64,000 nt of DNA from Clostridium sp. KNHs205 (GCF_000702945.1 NZ_JNLE01000003.1:3891501-3955500), one strand, 5' to 3'; positions 35,905 through 45,378 are shown, counted from the stretch's first letter. The notes: generated by a model from the letters alone, not told the origin. Made by a program: numbers and translations.

Positions 35905-36786
35905 ATGCTATATCAAATTATAAGTGATAGTTCCTGCGATTTACCTATGGATTATACAAAAGAAAACAACCTTGAGATTATACCTTTCTACGTGTCTTTT
36001 GACGGAGAAAACTATTATAAAGAGGGTATAGAAGTAGACCATGAAGAATTCTATAACCGTATGATTACTGATCATGCCTATCCTAAAAGCTCTCTACCTT
36101 CTATAGATGATTATTTACAGGTATTTAAAAAATACGCAGCAGAAAATATTCCAGTCATCTGTATCTGTATAACCACCAAATTCAGCGGTTCCTATCAATC
36201 AGCAATAACTGCAAAAGAGATATTATCAGAAACCTACCCCGATGCCAGGATAACTGTTATTGATTCAAATATAAATACTGTACTGCAAGGTATCTATGTA
36301 AGAGAAGCTGTACGAATGTTACAGGACGGTATCAGCTACGAAGCTGCAATAGAACATCTGGAACGGATTAAAAGCACTGGAAGAATTATCTTTACCATAG
36401 GCTCTATGGATTATCTTAAGAAGGGCGGCAGAATCGGCAAGCTGCTAACCTTAGCCGGTGATACACTGGGTATTAAACCACTTATTATCTTAAAAGAAGG
36501 TGAAATCTATCCTGCCGGTATTACAAGAAGCAGAAAGAAAGCCAAACTTAAATTATTGGAACTGGCAAAAGAACATTTTATAAAATTGAAAGAAGACTCA
36601 AATAATTATGAAATAGTAGTAGGAACAGGGATTGATATGGAGGAGGCAGAAGAATTTAAAAGAGATCTGGAAAAAGCCCTGGGAAGAGAAATTACATTAC
36701 CGGTTGCCAGAATCGGAGTTACCATCGGAACCCATACCGGTCCCCACCCCATAGGTTTAGGATTAATCAGGAAATATGATATTTAA
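35905..36786 (+). CDS. DegV family fatty acid-binding protein
   Basis: 293 residues. N-terminal ISDSSCDLP motif, KSSLPSIDDYL and a CICITTKFSGSYQSA segment, and the SMDYLKKGGRIGK and GPHPIGLGLI regions are the DegV/FakB marks. FakB-type proteins bind a fatty acid so that FakA kinase can phosphorylate it for phospholipid synthesis; no fakA is seen here, though gpsA and plsY of phospholipid synthesis are the next genes on the opposite strand. GGAAG lies 9 nt upstream. One of few plus-strand genes. Confidence 0.92.
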   Translation: MLYQIISDSSCDLPMDYTKENNLEIIPFYVSFDGENYYKEGIEVDHEEFYNRMITDHAYPKSSLPSIDDYLQVFKKYAAENIPVICICITTKFSGSYQSAITAKEILSETYPDARITVIDSNINTVLQGIYVREAVRMLQDGISYEAAIEHLERIKSTGRIIFTIGSMDYLKKGGRIGKLLTLAGDTLGIKPLIILKEGEIYPAGITRSRKKAKLKLLELAKEHFIKLKEDSNNYEIVVGTGIDMEEAEEFKRDLEKALGREITLPVARIGVTIGTHTGPHPIGLGLIRKYDI

Positions 36787-36801
36787 TAGATACTATAAGA
36801 A

Positions 36802-36852
36802 ATGGTATGACCGGAATCTCAGAGGTTATCTGCAAAATTCCTGCCATACCAT
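36802..36852. terminator. Bidirectional terminator between degV and gpsA
   Basis: ATGGTATGACCGGAAT (36802-36817) pairs with ATTCCTGCCATACCAT (36837-36852) apart from two mismatches, in the 84-bp gap between convergent genes. Confidence 0.75.
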
Positions 36853-36870
36853 ATTATTCTATGAACTGTG

Positions 36871-37884
36871 TTATTTCTTCCACTCCAACTCAGAGTATTC
36901 TCTTCTCTTATCACGTAATAAAAGATCGGAAACTGCTTCTATAGCAGGCTTATTCTCAAATAGCACCAGGTTAACCTGCTCTACGATAGGCATCTCCACA
37001 TTGTACTTCTTAGCCAGCGCCAGAGCAGCCTTTGCAGAATACACACCTTCTACTATCTGTTTTACTTCCTTCATTGCTTCTTCCATGGTATAACCCTGTC
37101 CGATCAGGTAACCTGCATTACGGTTTCTGCTGTGCTTGCTGGTACAGGTAACAATTAAATCACCTACTCCGGAAAGTCCTGCAAAGGTTTCCATCTTTCC
37201 GCCCATGGCGATACCTAAACGGCTGATTTCTGCTATTCCTCTTGTCATTAACGCAGCTTTTGTATTATCACCGAAACCAAGTCCGTCAGCAATTCCTGCG
37301 GCAAGTGCGATCACATTCTTAATCGAACCACCCAGCTCAATTCCTATGACATCAGGACTGGTATAAACCCGAAAACGTTCACTCATAAATACATCCTGGA
37401 TGAAATGAGCAGTATCCTTAGAATCAGCTCCCACTACACAGGTAGTAGGGATAGTCCGGCTTACCTCCTCCGCATGACTGGGGCCAGAAAGCACAGCCAC
37501 ATCTGCCTGGGGGATCTCTTCTTTAATAATATCTGTTAAAGTCTCAAGGGTATTCTCTTCAATACCTTTACCAACATTAACAATAATCTGATCCTTCACG
37601 ATATAGTTTTTTGCATTGTTTGCTGTTGCTCTGACAAAGGGAGAAGCAACTGCGAAAACAATTAACTCTTTTCCTTCACAGGAAGCCTTTAAATCACCGC
37701 TTATGAGTACATTATCCGGTAATTTGATACCGGGAAGTTTATCTTTTAGTTCCCGGTCATTTGTGAGCTGTTCAACCTCATTTTTAAGCGCTGACCATAA
37801 AACCACTTCATGTCCGTTATTACCCAGCAATATTGCGATTGCAGTACCCCATGCACCCGCACCTAATATGCCTATCTTTGCCAT
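36871..37884 (-). CDS. gpsA: NAD(P)-dependent glycerol-3-phosphate dehydrogenase
   Basis: 337 residues with the N-terminal Rossmann motif GAGAWGTAIAILLGNNG, VLSGPSHAEEV near 140, and the catalytic-domain GGSIKNVIALAAGIADGLGFGDN segment with the active Lys. It makes sn-glycerol-3-phosphate from DHAP for phospholipids. Third gene of der-plsY-gpsA; GGGAG precedes the ATG. Confidence 0.97.
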   Translation of the reverse strand: MAKIGILGAGAWGTAIAILLGNNGHEVVLWSALKNEVEQLTNDRELKDKLPGIKLPDNVLISGDLKASCEGKELIVFAVASPFVRATANNAKNYIVKDQIIVNVGKGIEENTLETLTDIIKEEIPQADVAVLSGPSHAEEVSRTIPTTCVVGADSKDTAHFIQDVFMSERFRVYTSPDVIGIELGGSIKNVIALAAGIADGLGFGDNTKAALMTRGIAEISRLGIAMGGKMETFAGLSGVGDLIVTCTSKHSRNRNAGYLIGQGYTMEEAMKEVKQIVEGVYSAKAALALAKKYNVEMPIVEQVNLVLFENKPAIEAVSDLLLRDKRREYSELEWKK

Positions 37885-37896
37885 GATACTTCTCCC

Positions 37897-38523
37897 TTAC
37901 TTATCTTCTATTTTTATCTTTTGTCCTAATTTATTTTCAGTTCCTTTCATAAGCCTCTGGATGTTTGCTCTGTGTTTTACAAATGCTAATATCGTAAACA
38001 AAAAGCTGATCACAAGCATATGTATATTTCCCGGATAAAATATAAGAACTCCAACGGGAAACAGGAGAGAAATCAATAAGGACCCAACGGAGACATACCT
38101 TGTAACAGCTACAGATAATGAAAATACGATAAATGCCACCAAACCTAAACGCCAGTCGAAAGCCAGCATAACTCCGCTGGTCGCTGCAATTCCCTTCCCG
38201 CCTTTGAAATTCAGCCAGAAAGGGAAATTATGACCTAATACAACTCCAAAGCCAGTATACAGTGCTAATAAGCTTACATCTGCCCTATTCTGAAATACCA
38301 GAAAGCTGACAATAAGGATAGGAATGATAGCCTTTAAGGCATCTCCCAAAAAGGTTAATACACCTGCTTTCATTCCTAAGGTCCTTAAAGCATTTGTTGT
38401 TCCGGCATTACCGCTTCCATATTTTCTGATGTCAATATTGTTTGCTTTTCCGATAAAATAGCTGGTAGAAAAGCAGCCGCACAAATATCCTACAATCAAG
38501 CATATTATAATTCTTTGCAGCAT
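37897..38523 (-). CDS. plsY: Acyl-phosphate:glycerol-3-phosphate acyltransferase PlsY
   Basis: 208 residues from the ATG at 38521-38523; the frame is open upstream inside der without start support. Five to seven membrane helices with the three PlsY motifs SGNAGTTNALRTLG, GHNFPFWLNFKGGKGIA and TRYVSVGS. Acylates glycerol-3-phosphate at sn-1, the step after GpsA. The start is 1 bp after the der stop; AAAGGA lies inside der. Confidence 0.96.
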   Translation of the reverse strand: MLQRIIICLIVGYLCGCFSTSYFIGKANNIDIRKYGSGNAGTTNALRTLGMKAGVLTFLGDALKAIIPILIVSFLVFQNRADVSLLALYTGFGVVLGHNFPFWLNFKGGKGIAATSGVMLAFDWRLGLVAFIVFSLSVAVTRYVSVGSLLISLLFPVGVLIFYPGNIHMLVISFLFTILAFVKHRANIQRLMKGTENKLGQKIKIEDK

Positions 38524-38524
38524 A

Positions 38525-39850
38525 TCATTCTTTTTCCTTTCGCTCCCTGATGAAAAATTTAAGTGATGTTCCGGAAAAACCAAAGGCTTCCCTGATCTTA
38601 TTCTCAATATATCTGGTATAGGAAAAATGCATCAATTCTTTATCATTAACAAAAATAACAAAAGTAGGCGGTTTTACGGATACCTGTGTTATATAATACA
38701 GCTTAAGGCGTTTACCCTTATCTGAAGGGGGCTGCTGAAGAGCAACTGCTTCCGCCATAATTTCATTCAGGACACCGGTTGCAATTCTTAAGTTCTGATT
38801 CTGAATAACCTGCTCTATGAGATCAAAAAGTTTGTTCAGACGCTGTCCGGTAAGTGCAGATACGAATATCATCTCCGCATAGGGCATATAGGAAAGAACC
38901 CCTTTTATCTCATTTGTATGCTTATAGATGGTCTTATCATCTTTCTCGATTGCATCCCACTTGTTAACGGCAATAATGATACCTTTGCCGCGTTCGTGTG
39001 CAATTCCTGCAATTTTGGCATCCTGCTCTGTTACACCTTCTTTGGCATCGATTACCAGAACAACCACATCTGCACGTTCTACGGCAGATACCGTTCTTAC
39101 AATACTAAAGCGCTCTAATTCTTCTTTAATCTTGCTCTTTCTTCGAAGGCCTGCTGTATCAATAAATATAAATTCTTTTCCGTGGTATTTTACCGGAGTA
39201 TCGATAGCATCGCGAGTGGTTCCTGCTATATCTGATACGATTACACGGTTCTCACCAATCAGCTTATTAATAATAGAAGATTTACCTACATTAGGTTTAC
39301 CTACAATAGCAATACGGGGGCGTTCATCTTCTACTTCCCTTAAATCCGCCGGATTAAAATGACTGATTACTTCATCCAGCATATCTCCAAGCCCAAGCTT
39401 GGATGATGCGGATACCGGATGGGGGTCACCAATACCAAGGTTATAGAATTCATATACATCAGGCATTAATTTATCAAAGTTGTCCACCTTATTAACTACC
39501 AGAATGACCGGTTTGGTAGAACGTCTTAACATATCTGCTACTTTAAAGTCATCATCTACAAGCCCCTGCCTTACATCCACCAGGAACATAATGACATCGG
39601 CTGTCTGAATCGCAATTTCAGCCTGCTGCCTCATATAGGATAGCAGTACATCATTGCTCTGAGGCTCAATACCGCCTGTATCAATCATAGTGAACTGTTT
39701 GTCAAGCCAGGTAACATCCGCATAGATTCTATCCCTTGTAACTCCTGGGAAGTCCTGTACGATAGCTATTCTTTCACCAGCTAGTGCATTAAACAACGTC
39801 GATTTACCAACATTAGGCCTTCCGACAATTGCAACGATCGGTTTACTCAT
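38525..39850 (-). CDS. der: Ribosome-associated double GTPase Der (EngA)
   Basis: 441 residues with two tandem GTPase domains, G1 motifs [11 protein letters not shown] (residue 8) and [11 protein letters not shown] (about 184), DTGG and DTAG switch II motifs, NKVD and NKWD, and a C-terminal KH-like domain. Needed for 50S subunit maturation. First gene of the der-plsY-gpsA run; this coupling of der with phospholipid genes is usual in Firmicutes. Confidence 0.98.
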   Translation of the reverse strand: MSKPIVAIVGRPNVGKSTLFNALAGERIAIVQDFPGVTRDRIYADVTWLDKQFTMIDTGGIEPQSNDVLLSYMRQQAEIAIQTADVIMFLVDVRQGLVDDDFKVADMLRRSTKPVILVVNKVDNFDKLMPDVYEFYNLGIGDPHPVSASSKLGLGDMLDEVISHFNPADLREVEDERPRIAIVGKPNVGKSSIINKLIGENRVIVSDIAGTTRDAIDTPVKYHGKEFIFIDTAGLRRKSKIKEELERFSIVRTVSAVERADVVVLVIDAKEGVTEQDAKIAGIAHERGKGIIIAVNKWDAIEKDDKTIYKHTNEIKGVLSYMPYAEMIFVSALTGQRLNKLFDLIEQVIQNQNLRIATGVLNEIMAEAVALQQPPSDKGKRLKLYYITQVSVKPPTFVIFVNDKELMHFSYTRYIENKIREAFGFSGTSLKFFIRERKEKE

Positions 39851-40404
39851 TTTATAAAAATTCCTCTCTTTTATTTGTCATAATCCTTGAACCAAACTAC
39901 TCTTCTGCCTTTTAACAGTTACTTGGGTATACGGTACTGTATCTTATGAAGGTACTATAGGTTCAATTCCTATATAAGCTTAGTCATTTATCTGGTATCC
40001 TTATAAGTTCTATAAAATTTATGAACTATTGCAGAAATAAAATGCCAGATATTCAAGTCATTTTACCTGGAATAGGCAAAACTGATAGAAACTTATATAT
40101 AGAGATTTTCCGTCTGATTTTACAATACAAATCTCCGTTTGTAAAGCATTTTCAGCAGGTTCTTTCAATATACCAGCAAAGAGAATCCCTTACCGCTCAG
40201 GCAAGTCACAATTATTCTCTTAAATTTACTCCTTAAATAGTATATCAGTAAGAGGAATATTTATCAAATAATTTTTCATTATTAAGTATATTGACATTCT
40301 CAAAAGTACAGGTACATAATAAGATAAATGCATAAAGAAAGGAGTCAGTCTGCAAAACTTAAGAAATTCAACAAAAAAATCTGCAAAATTAAATTAAAAA
40401 TGTT
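39851..40404. other. Intergenic stretch upstream of der and of the repeat array
   Basis: About 550 bp without a supported gene. A 71-codon plus-strand frame (40021-40236) has no ribosome site or recognisable content. The region should hold the der promoter, but no consensus pair is clear. The right end grades into the repeats at 40405-40630. Confidence 0.5.
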
Positions 40405-40630
40405 TGCATAAAGCAATTTCATAAATGCCTGCATAAGTTAATTTCAAATAATGCCTGCATAGATCAACTTCAAAATTGCCGGCATTAATCAAAACAAAAA
40501 AGCATATATTAATAGCTTTTTTAAATACCGGCATTATCACATTCAAAGTATGTGCATAATCATATTTTAATTCATGTATTATTAATTACAAAATGTATGC
40601 ATAATCACATTCAAAAATGCATCCATAAAC
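40405..40630. repeat. Degenerate 25-bp repeat array upstream of an acetyltransferase gene
   Basis: Seven or eight units that begin TGCATAA and end near TTCAAAAATGCC. Starts are near 40405, 40430 and 40456 (these three close to head-to-tail), then 40481, 40530, 40553, 40598 and 40622 with longer gaps. Units vary at many positions and there are no unique spacers. The array ends about 30 bp before the plus-strand gene at 40662. Confidence 0.75.
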
Positions 40631-40661
40631 AAATTTCTTAAGAAAGCAGCGTGATTTATAA

Positions 40662-41081
40662 ATGGACATCAAGTTAAAACACAGCCTTACTGTGAGAGAA
40701 TATAATGATTTAAGAGAGAGTGTAAATTGGAAGCCTCTTCCTGAAGCACAGGCACAACGAGGTCTTAACAATACCTATTATCTGACTGCAGCGGTTTATG
40801 ACGGAGAAACTGTTGGTATGGCACGGTTAATCAGTGACGGAGGATATGTTGCATATCTGGCAGATGTTATTGTAAATGAGAATTACCAGGGACATGGTAT
40901 AGGCCGAATAATTCTTGATGATATGCTGGATTATATAAAAAACACCTTATCCCAGGGAGATATGGTCATGGTTGTTCTGGTCGCTGCTAAGGGCAAGGAA
41001 GAATTTTATGAAAAATTCGGATTTATTAACAGACCTAATGATATTTATGGTGCGGGTATGACTTTATTTATGAATGCATAA
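40662..41081 (+). CDS. GNAT family N-acetyltransferase
   Basis: 139 residues. GNAT core with VGMARLISDGGYVAYLADVIVNENYQGHGIGR (motif A pyrophosphate loop Q-G-H-G-I-G) and a C-terminal FYEKFGFINRPNDIYGAGM segment typical of the PA4534/YjaB-like subgroup. Substrate unknown. The ATG has only a weak AAGAAAG upstream. Plus strand, immediately behind the repeat array, which may carry its regulatory sites. Confidence 0.85.
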   Translation: MDIKLKHSLTVREYNDLRESVNWKPLPEAQAQRGLNNTYYLTAAVYDGETVGMARLISDGGYVAYLADVIVNENYQGHGIGRIILDDMLDYIKNTLSQGDMVMVVLVAAKGKEEFYEKFGFINRPNDIYGAGMTLFMNA

Positions 41082-41240
41082 AATCTGGAAGTTTAATATA
41101 AAGGTACATCTCATATACACTTCACCCAACCTGGAACATTTAACTTTTTTATTCATAAAACACCATATAATCAAGCGCTGTAATTCCATAAAATGAAATA
41201 ATTCAAAATGTAACTTATATAGTCAGCCTCCTAAAAACGG

Positions 41241-41269
41241 TTGACTTACCATTTTTACCATGCTATAAC
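41241..41269 (+). promoter_or_regulatory. Sigma-A promoter of prs
   Basis: TTGACT (41241-41246), 17-bp spacer, TATAAC (41264-41269). The leader would be about 120 nt before the ATG at 41395; no known riboswitch was recognised in it. Confidence 0.75.
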
Positions 41270-41394
41270 TATATAGGTTGAAGTTTTTCATGCTCTTAAA
41301 AGGCGTGATTTTATATAGTAATAATTTACATCCGTTCAATATAACATTATAAACACAATAATCCTGTATCAGACATAATTTAGGAGGACAAGCA

Positions 41395-42573
41395 ATGCCT
41401 GAGAATACCACGAAGAGCCCTATCGCCCCTTTAAAGATTATATCCCTGGAAGGTTTTAAGCCTCTGGCTGAGAAAATCGATAAACATATCTCTATTTCTC
41501 GCAGAAACAAAGAGGAAAAAAATAATTACAATCTCTCTTTTCCCGGCTATTATAAGGACAGCTATCTGGTTAATGCCCAAGTACCTCGTTTTAGTTCCGG
41601 TGAAGCCAAGGGTGTCATAAAAGAGACCATCCACGGAATGGACCTTTTTATACTGGCTGATATCAGCAACCATAGTCTTACTTATAATCTCTATGGTGAA
41701 GAAAACGGAATGTCTCCGGACGATCATTTTCAGGACTTAAAACGCCTTATAGATGCCTGCAATGGAAAAGCCAGAAGAATCAATGTGATACTTCCCTTCC
41801 TATATGAAGGCCGTCAGGATAGAAGAAGCAATCTGGAATCCTTAGACTGTGCCACAGCTCTTCAGGAATTGGTAGAAATGGGGGTTCAGAATATCATCAC
41901 CTTTGATGCCCATGAGGCCAGAGTACAAAACGCAATTCCTTTAGAAGGCTTTGATAATTTCTATACCTCTTATCAGTTCCTTCAAGCCTTTCTTAATACC
42001 GAAAATGGAATATCCATTGAAAAAGAAGACCTGATGGTAATAAGTCCTGATGTAGGTGGTATGTCAAGAGCTGTATTCTACTCAAATATCTTAGGTGTGG
42101 ATATGGGTATGTTCTATAAGAGAAGGGATTATTCCATAGTCAGCAATGGTAAGAATCCCATTATTGCTCATGAATTCTTAGGCGGTGATGTCGCAGGAAA
42201 ATCCGTTTTTATCGTTGATGACATGATTGCTTCCGGTGAAAGCGTATTAGAAGTTGCCGCAGAATTAAAGGCAAGAAAAGCAGAAAGAATTTATATAGCT
42301 GCGACCTTCGGTCTCTTTACCAGCGGTTTTGATAACTTTGATAAAGCTTATGAGAAAGGTATAATAAACAGAGTTTATACCTCCAATCTCATTCATACTT
42401 CAGAAGAAGTACTTAATAAGCCTTATTATACCAACGTGGATATCAGTAAGTATCTCTCCCTGATCATCGATACCCTCAACCATGACTGCTCTGTTGACGG
42501 TATCATGAACTCCAGTGCACTGATAAGACAGCGTTTAAACGATTACAGGGAGAACTACCGGAATAATCATTGA
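41395..42573 (+). CDS. prs: Ribose-phosphate pyrophosphokinase, long clostridial form
   Basis: 392 residues, about 75 longer than the usual 315-residue PrsA. Core motifs are seen: RPPK segment LPFLYEGRQDRR, ITFDAHEARVQNAIP, and the PRPP loop VFIVDDMIASGESV. It makes PRPP from ribose-5-phosphate and ATP for nucleotide, His and Trp synthesis. The length gain is at the N-terminus and in insertions after residue 90. AGGAGG is 7 nt upstream. The stop lies one base from the stop of the convergent pgeF. Confidence 0.88.
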   Translation: MPENTTKSPIAPLKIISLEGFKPLAEKIDKHISISRRNKEEKNNYNLSFPGYYKDSYLVNAQVPRFSSGEAKGVIKETIHGMDLFILADISNHSLTYNLYGEENGMSPDDHFQDLKRLIDACNGKARRINVILPFLYEGRQDRRSNLESLDCATALQELVEMGVQNIITFDAHEARVQNAIPLEGFDNFYTSYQFLQAFLNTENGISIEKEDLMVISPDVGGMSRAVFYSNILGVDMGMFYKRRDYSIVSNGKNPIIAHEFLGGDVAGKSVFIVDDMIASGESVLEVAAELKARKAERIYIAATFGLFTSGFDNFDKAYEKGIINRVYTSNLIHTSEEVLNKPYYTNVDISKYLSLIIDTLNHDCSVDGIMNSSALIRQRLNDYRENYRNNH

Positions 42574-42574
42574 T

Positions 42575-43423
42575 TTACTTATCCAGCATCAAAAAGGCAG
42601 CCAAGGTTCCCCTCTTTCCTTTTGATGCCCTATGTGAAAATAAAAGTTCTGAATTACAGCAGGTACAAAGATTGCTGATATGAATATTACCGCTATCAAC
42701 TCCTGCAGAGGTTAAAACAATACGGTTTACTTCCCATAAATCCAGCTGGTATTTACCGGCTGGGTTTTTCTTAAGAATTCTCTCGAAATTCCCATTCAGT
42801 TCCGGCTCAAATTCTCTTATAAATTCCTCAGCTACTTCTATGCTGATTTCATAACAATCTTTGCAGATGGAGGGACCAATAAGGGCCGTTACCTCAGAAG
42901 GGTCGGTATCAAATTCCTCCTTCATAGCTTCCAGAGTTTTCTGTCCCATACGTCCTACTGTTCCCCTCCAGCCGGAGTGGCTAAGTCCTATGGCTTTGTT
43001 TTTCTTATCTACAAAATATAGAGGAACGCAATCAGCATAAAAGGTTGCAAGGGGGATTCCTGGTACATTTGTTATAAGACCATCAATATCCTCATAATCT
43101 CTGGGATAAAACAAACCTTTTCCTCTGTCAGCTTCCTTAACCACTTTGACATTTGTTTTATGTACCTGATGAGTGGCAACCACATCTTCAAGGTTTATTT
43201 TCAGACTTTCACATATTCTTCGGTAGTTTTCATCTACTTTTTCCTTCGCATCTCCCACTGAATAGGAAAGGTTTAAGGATTCAAAGCAGCCTTCACTGAC
43301 TCCGCCAAGCCTGGTGGTAAATCCATGCCTGATAAATGGTATCTCAGACAAAACATTAAAAGTCAGAAAAGGTGTTTGTTTATCTGTATGTAATTTGATA
43401 TTCCGATTATTTTCCAACAACAC
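42575..43423 (-). CDS. pgeF: Peptidoglycan editing factor PgeF / YlmD-YfiH (laccase-domain) family
   Basis: 282 residues. Family motifs HGFTTRLGGVS, VVATHQVHKTNV, TFYADCVPLYFVD and LSHSGWRGTVGRM give the metal-binding His/Cys set of the YfiH fold; E. coli PgeF removes wrong amino acids from UDP-MurNAc, and relatives show purine nucleoside phosphorylase activity. No ATG start: AGGAGG is followed by GTG (2 nt) then TTG (5 nt), so a GTG or TTG start is used. Downstream of yraN. Confidence 0.9.
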   Translation of the reverse strand: MLLENNRNIKLHTDKQTPFLTFNVLSEIPFIRHGFTTRLGGVSEGCFESLNLSYSVGDAKEKVDENYRRICESLKINLEDVVATHQVHKTNVKVVKEADRGKGLFYPRDYEDIDGLITNVPGIPLATFYADCVPLYFVDKKNKAIGLSHSGWRGTVGRMGQKTLEAMKEEFDTDPSEVTALIGPSICKDCYEISIEVAEEFIREFEPELNGNFERILKKNPAGKYQLDLWEVNRIVLTSAGVDSGNIHISNLCTCCNSELLFSHRASKGKRGTLAAFLMLDK

Positions 43424-43481
43424 TTCCTCCTATCTGTGTGTCCTGACACACGTTAATAAACAAAGGGCATTAAAGACAATA

Positions 43482-43838
43482 TTACATAACAGCATCAAAA
43501 GCATTCTGAATCAGAGTTATCTCGTCTCCTACTATCCCTACTACATCAAACCGGCAAGGGGTGTCTTCAGAAATCTGATGCTTATACATATAGTATCTTG
43601 CTGCTTTCGTTATATTCCTGGTTTTTCTTAAATCCACAGCTTCAAAAGGCGAACCGCTTATTAAATCTCTGCGAAACTTTACTTCGACAAACACAAGTAC
43701 TTCCTTATCCAAGGCAATCAGATCGATTTCTCCATGTCTGCTAAAGAAATTTGAAGCCAGTATGACATATCCGGCGGCTTTCAGATACTCGGCAGCAATT
43801 TGTTCTTTCTCATTTCCGACAGTTCTTTTGTTATAAAT
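43482..43838 (-). CDS. yraN: YraN family (UPF0102) putative nuclease; no canonical start codon
   Basis: About 118 residues. The conserved N-terminal block NKRTVGNEKEQIAAEYL and the nuclease-like GEIDLIAL...VFVEVKFRR motif are intact. The first ATG/GTG/TTG in frame is a TTG inside the GEIDLIAL block (43710-43712), which would remove half the fold. Upstream codons to the stop near 43860 are GCC, CGG, GGA, AGA, AGG, GGT, ATC, ATT, so translation most plausibly begins at ATT (43836-43838) or ATC, behind AAGGGG. Alternatives are a mutated start or an assembly error. Sits in the rplS...yraN cluster. Confidence 0.8.
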   Translation of the reverse strand: MYNKRTVGNEKEQIAAEYLKAAGYVILASNFFSRHGEIDLIALDKEVLVFVEVKFRRDLISGSPFEAVDLRKTRNITKAARYYMYKHQISEDTPCRFDVVGIVGDEITLIQNAFDAVM

Positions 43839-43902
43839 GATACCCCTTCTTCCCCGGGCTTATTTGAAAACTCCTCAAGCCGTTTCCAAATACGCACTAA
43901 TG

Positions 43903-44256
43903 CTATTTCATTACTTTAGATTTTATCCGATCCATATCATCTACAAAAATCATAATCTCAGAGACCACTTCATATAACTCAGGCGGGATATAATCCCCAA
44001 GATCCAGCTTTGATAAACTTGCTGCCAGTCTGCTATCCTCATGTACCGGTATTTGATTTTGCCTGGCACCTTTTAAAATCTTGTCTGCCAGAAATCCCTT
44101 ACCGGTAGCAATAATCCTGGGAGCCGCATCTTCTTCATTGTAGCCCAGCGCTATTGCAGTTTTATTCATAAATTCAGAATCACTGCTCTCCTTTGATTCC
44201 TGGTGCTTTAGGCTGTCAGATTTATTAAGTTTGTCGGGATTCTTCTTATTATCCAT
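43903..44256 (-). CDS. FlhB C-terminal-like export switch domain protein (orphan)
   Basis: 117 residues from the ATG at 44254-44256 (GGAGGAG 8 nt upstream). The segment TAIALGYNEEDAAPRIIATGKGFLADKILKGARQNQIPVHED and LDLGDYIPPELYEVVSEI matches the cytoplasmic C-terminal domain of FlhB/YscU. The membrane part is missing and the NPTH self-cleavage site is absent. Such stand-alone FlhB-C proteins (YlqH type) occur next to rnhB in Firmicutes; function unknown. Confidence 0.85.
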   Translation of the reverse strand: MDNKKNPDKLNKSDSLKHQESKESSDSEFMNKTAIALGYNEEDAAPRIIATGKGFLADKILKGARQNQIPVHEDSRLAASLSKLDLGDYIPPELYEVVSEIMIFVDDMDRIKSKVMK

Positions 44257-44291
44257 TAAAATCACTCCTCCCATTATATTCCTTAAGGGTG

Positions 44292-45050
44292 TCAGATGAA
44301 GTTCTTTATAAAACTCATTCTATGTAAAGGTGTCGGACCAAATTTTTTCAATGCCTCAATATGATCCCCTGAGCCATATCCTTTATTGGAAGCAAAGCCA
44401 TAAGCGGGGAATATCTGATCATAAGCTGTCATGATACGGTCTCTTGCTACCTTTGCTATTATGCTGGCTGCCGCTATGGATACACTCTTTGCATCACCTT
44501 TTATAATAGGAACCTGTTTTATTGGTACCTGTGGTATGGTAACGGCATCATTTAAAAGAATATCCGGAGTTACCTTCAAATTACCGATAGCCTGACGCAT
44601 TGCTTCATAGGTTGCCTGCAAAATATTAATTTCATCAATTTTAGCCGGCGGAACAGAACCCACTCCGATTGCAATAGCTTTCTCCATGATTTCATCATAG
44701 AGCTTCTCTCTCATTTTCTCAGTCAATTGCTTGGAATCATTTATATATAAGATGTCGCAGTTCTTTGGAAGAATGACCGCTGCCGCCATAACCGGTCCTG
44801 CTAAAGGGCCTCTTCCTACTTCATCAATACCACAGACATAAGTATATTCATTATATTTCCTCTCATAGGAATTCATCTCGTATATTCTGTTTTTCTCTTC
44901 TTCCAATGCAGCAAGTCTCTTTCTGTGCTTATCAAGAAGACTTTTTACACCTGTTCTTGTATCCTCCTGATATTTAATAATCATATCGGCGATTTCCTCT
45001 TCTTTGGCCAGAAGAAATTCTTCTTTAACAGCCTGTATACTCATTCCCAT
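44292..45050 (-). CDS. rnhB: Ribonuclease HII
   Basis: 252 residues. An N-terminal helical extension (about 1-68) precedes the catalytic domain with CGIDEVGRGPLAGPVMAAAV (Asp and Glu of the active site), NDSKQLT and GDAKSVSIAAASIIAKV. It incises at ribonucleotides in DNA. GAGG is 10 nt from the ATG; a second ATG two codons later is possible. Confidence 0.97.
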   Translation of the reverse strand: MGMSIQAVKEEFLLAKEEEIADMIIKYQEDTRTGVKSLLDKHRKRLAALEEEKNRIYEMNSYERKYNEYTYVCGIDEVGRGPLAGPVMAAAVILPKNCDILYINDSKQLTEKMREKLYDEIMEKAIAIGVGSVPPAKIDEINILQATYEAMRQAIGNLKVTPDILLNDAVTIPQVPIKQVPIIKGDAKSVSIAAASIIAKVARDRIMTAYDQIFPAYGFASNKGYGSGDHIEALKKFGPTPLHRMSFIKNFI

Positions 45051-45260
45051 AAATAAATAACCTCATTCCTTTACTTACTTTCTTATGTAATATTTTATTT
45101 AATATTCTTGTAATACAGCTTAATTCCAATTCCAGGAAAGGAAATAACTAAGAATCCTGAATTCTTTAAACACCAATCTTTTAAACAGCTTTTACCTTAT
45201 TACATTAAGGTAAATTAAGGCCAGTCATTTATTTTCAGATGCTATACTCCCAGTTTTATA

Positions 45261-45299
45261 AAACAAAAGAGAAAGATTGAACATCTTTCTCTTTTGTTT
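45261..45299. terminator. Strong bidirectional terminator after rbgA
   Basis: Perfect 17-bp stem AAACAAAAGAGAAAGAT (45261-45277) with its complement at 45283-45299 and a 5-nt loop. A/T-rich ends supply U tracts on both strands. It divides rplS-lepB-rbgA from rnhB and its neighbours. Confidence 0.92.
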
Positions 45300-45378
45300 C
45301 AATCTCTTGTAATCGGCAATTAAGTGATATGGCTATTATATCAGATTTCCGTGTAATCCAAAAGATTATTTCATTATA

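Noticed and set aside
37616..38038. 140-codon plus-strand frame opposite gpsA/plsY
   Set aside because: Shadow of two conserved genes; no ribosome site.
39940..39990. T-arm-like sequence TATAGGTTCAATTCCTATA suggesting a tRNA
   Set aside because: No acceptor, D or anticodon arms can be formed around it and no CCA or terminator follows; chance match.
40021..40236. 71-codon plus-strand frame
   Set aside because: No ribosome binding site, no recognisable domain and AT-rich composition; not reported as a gene.
40405..40630. Possible CRISPR array
   Set aside because: Units differ from each other, the first three abut without unique spacers, and no cas genes are near.
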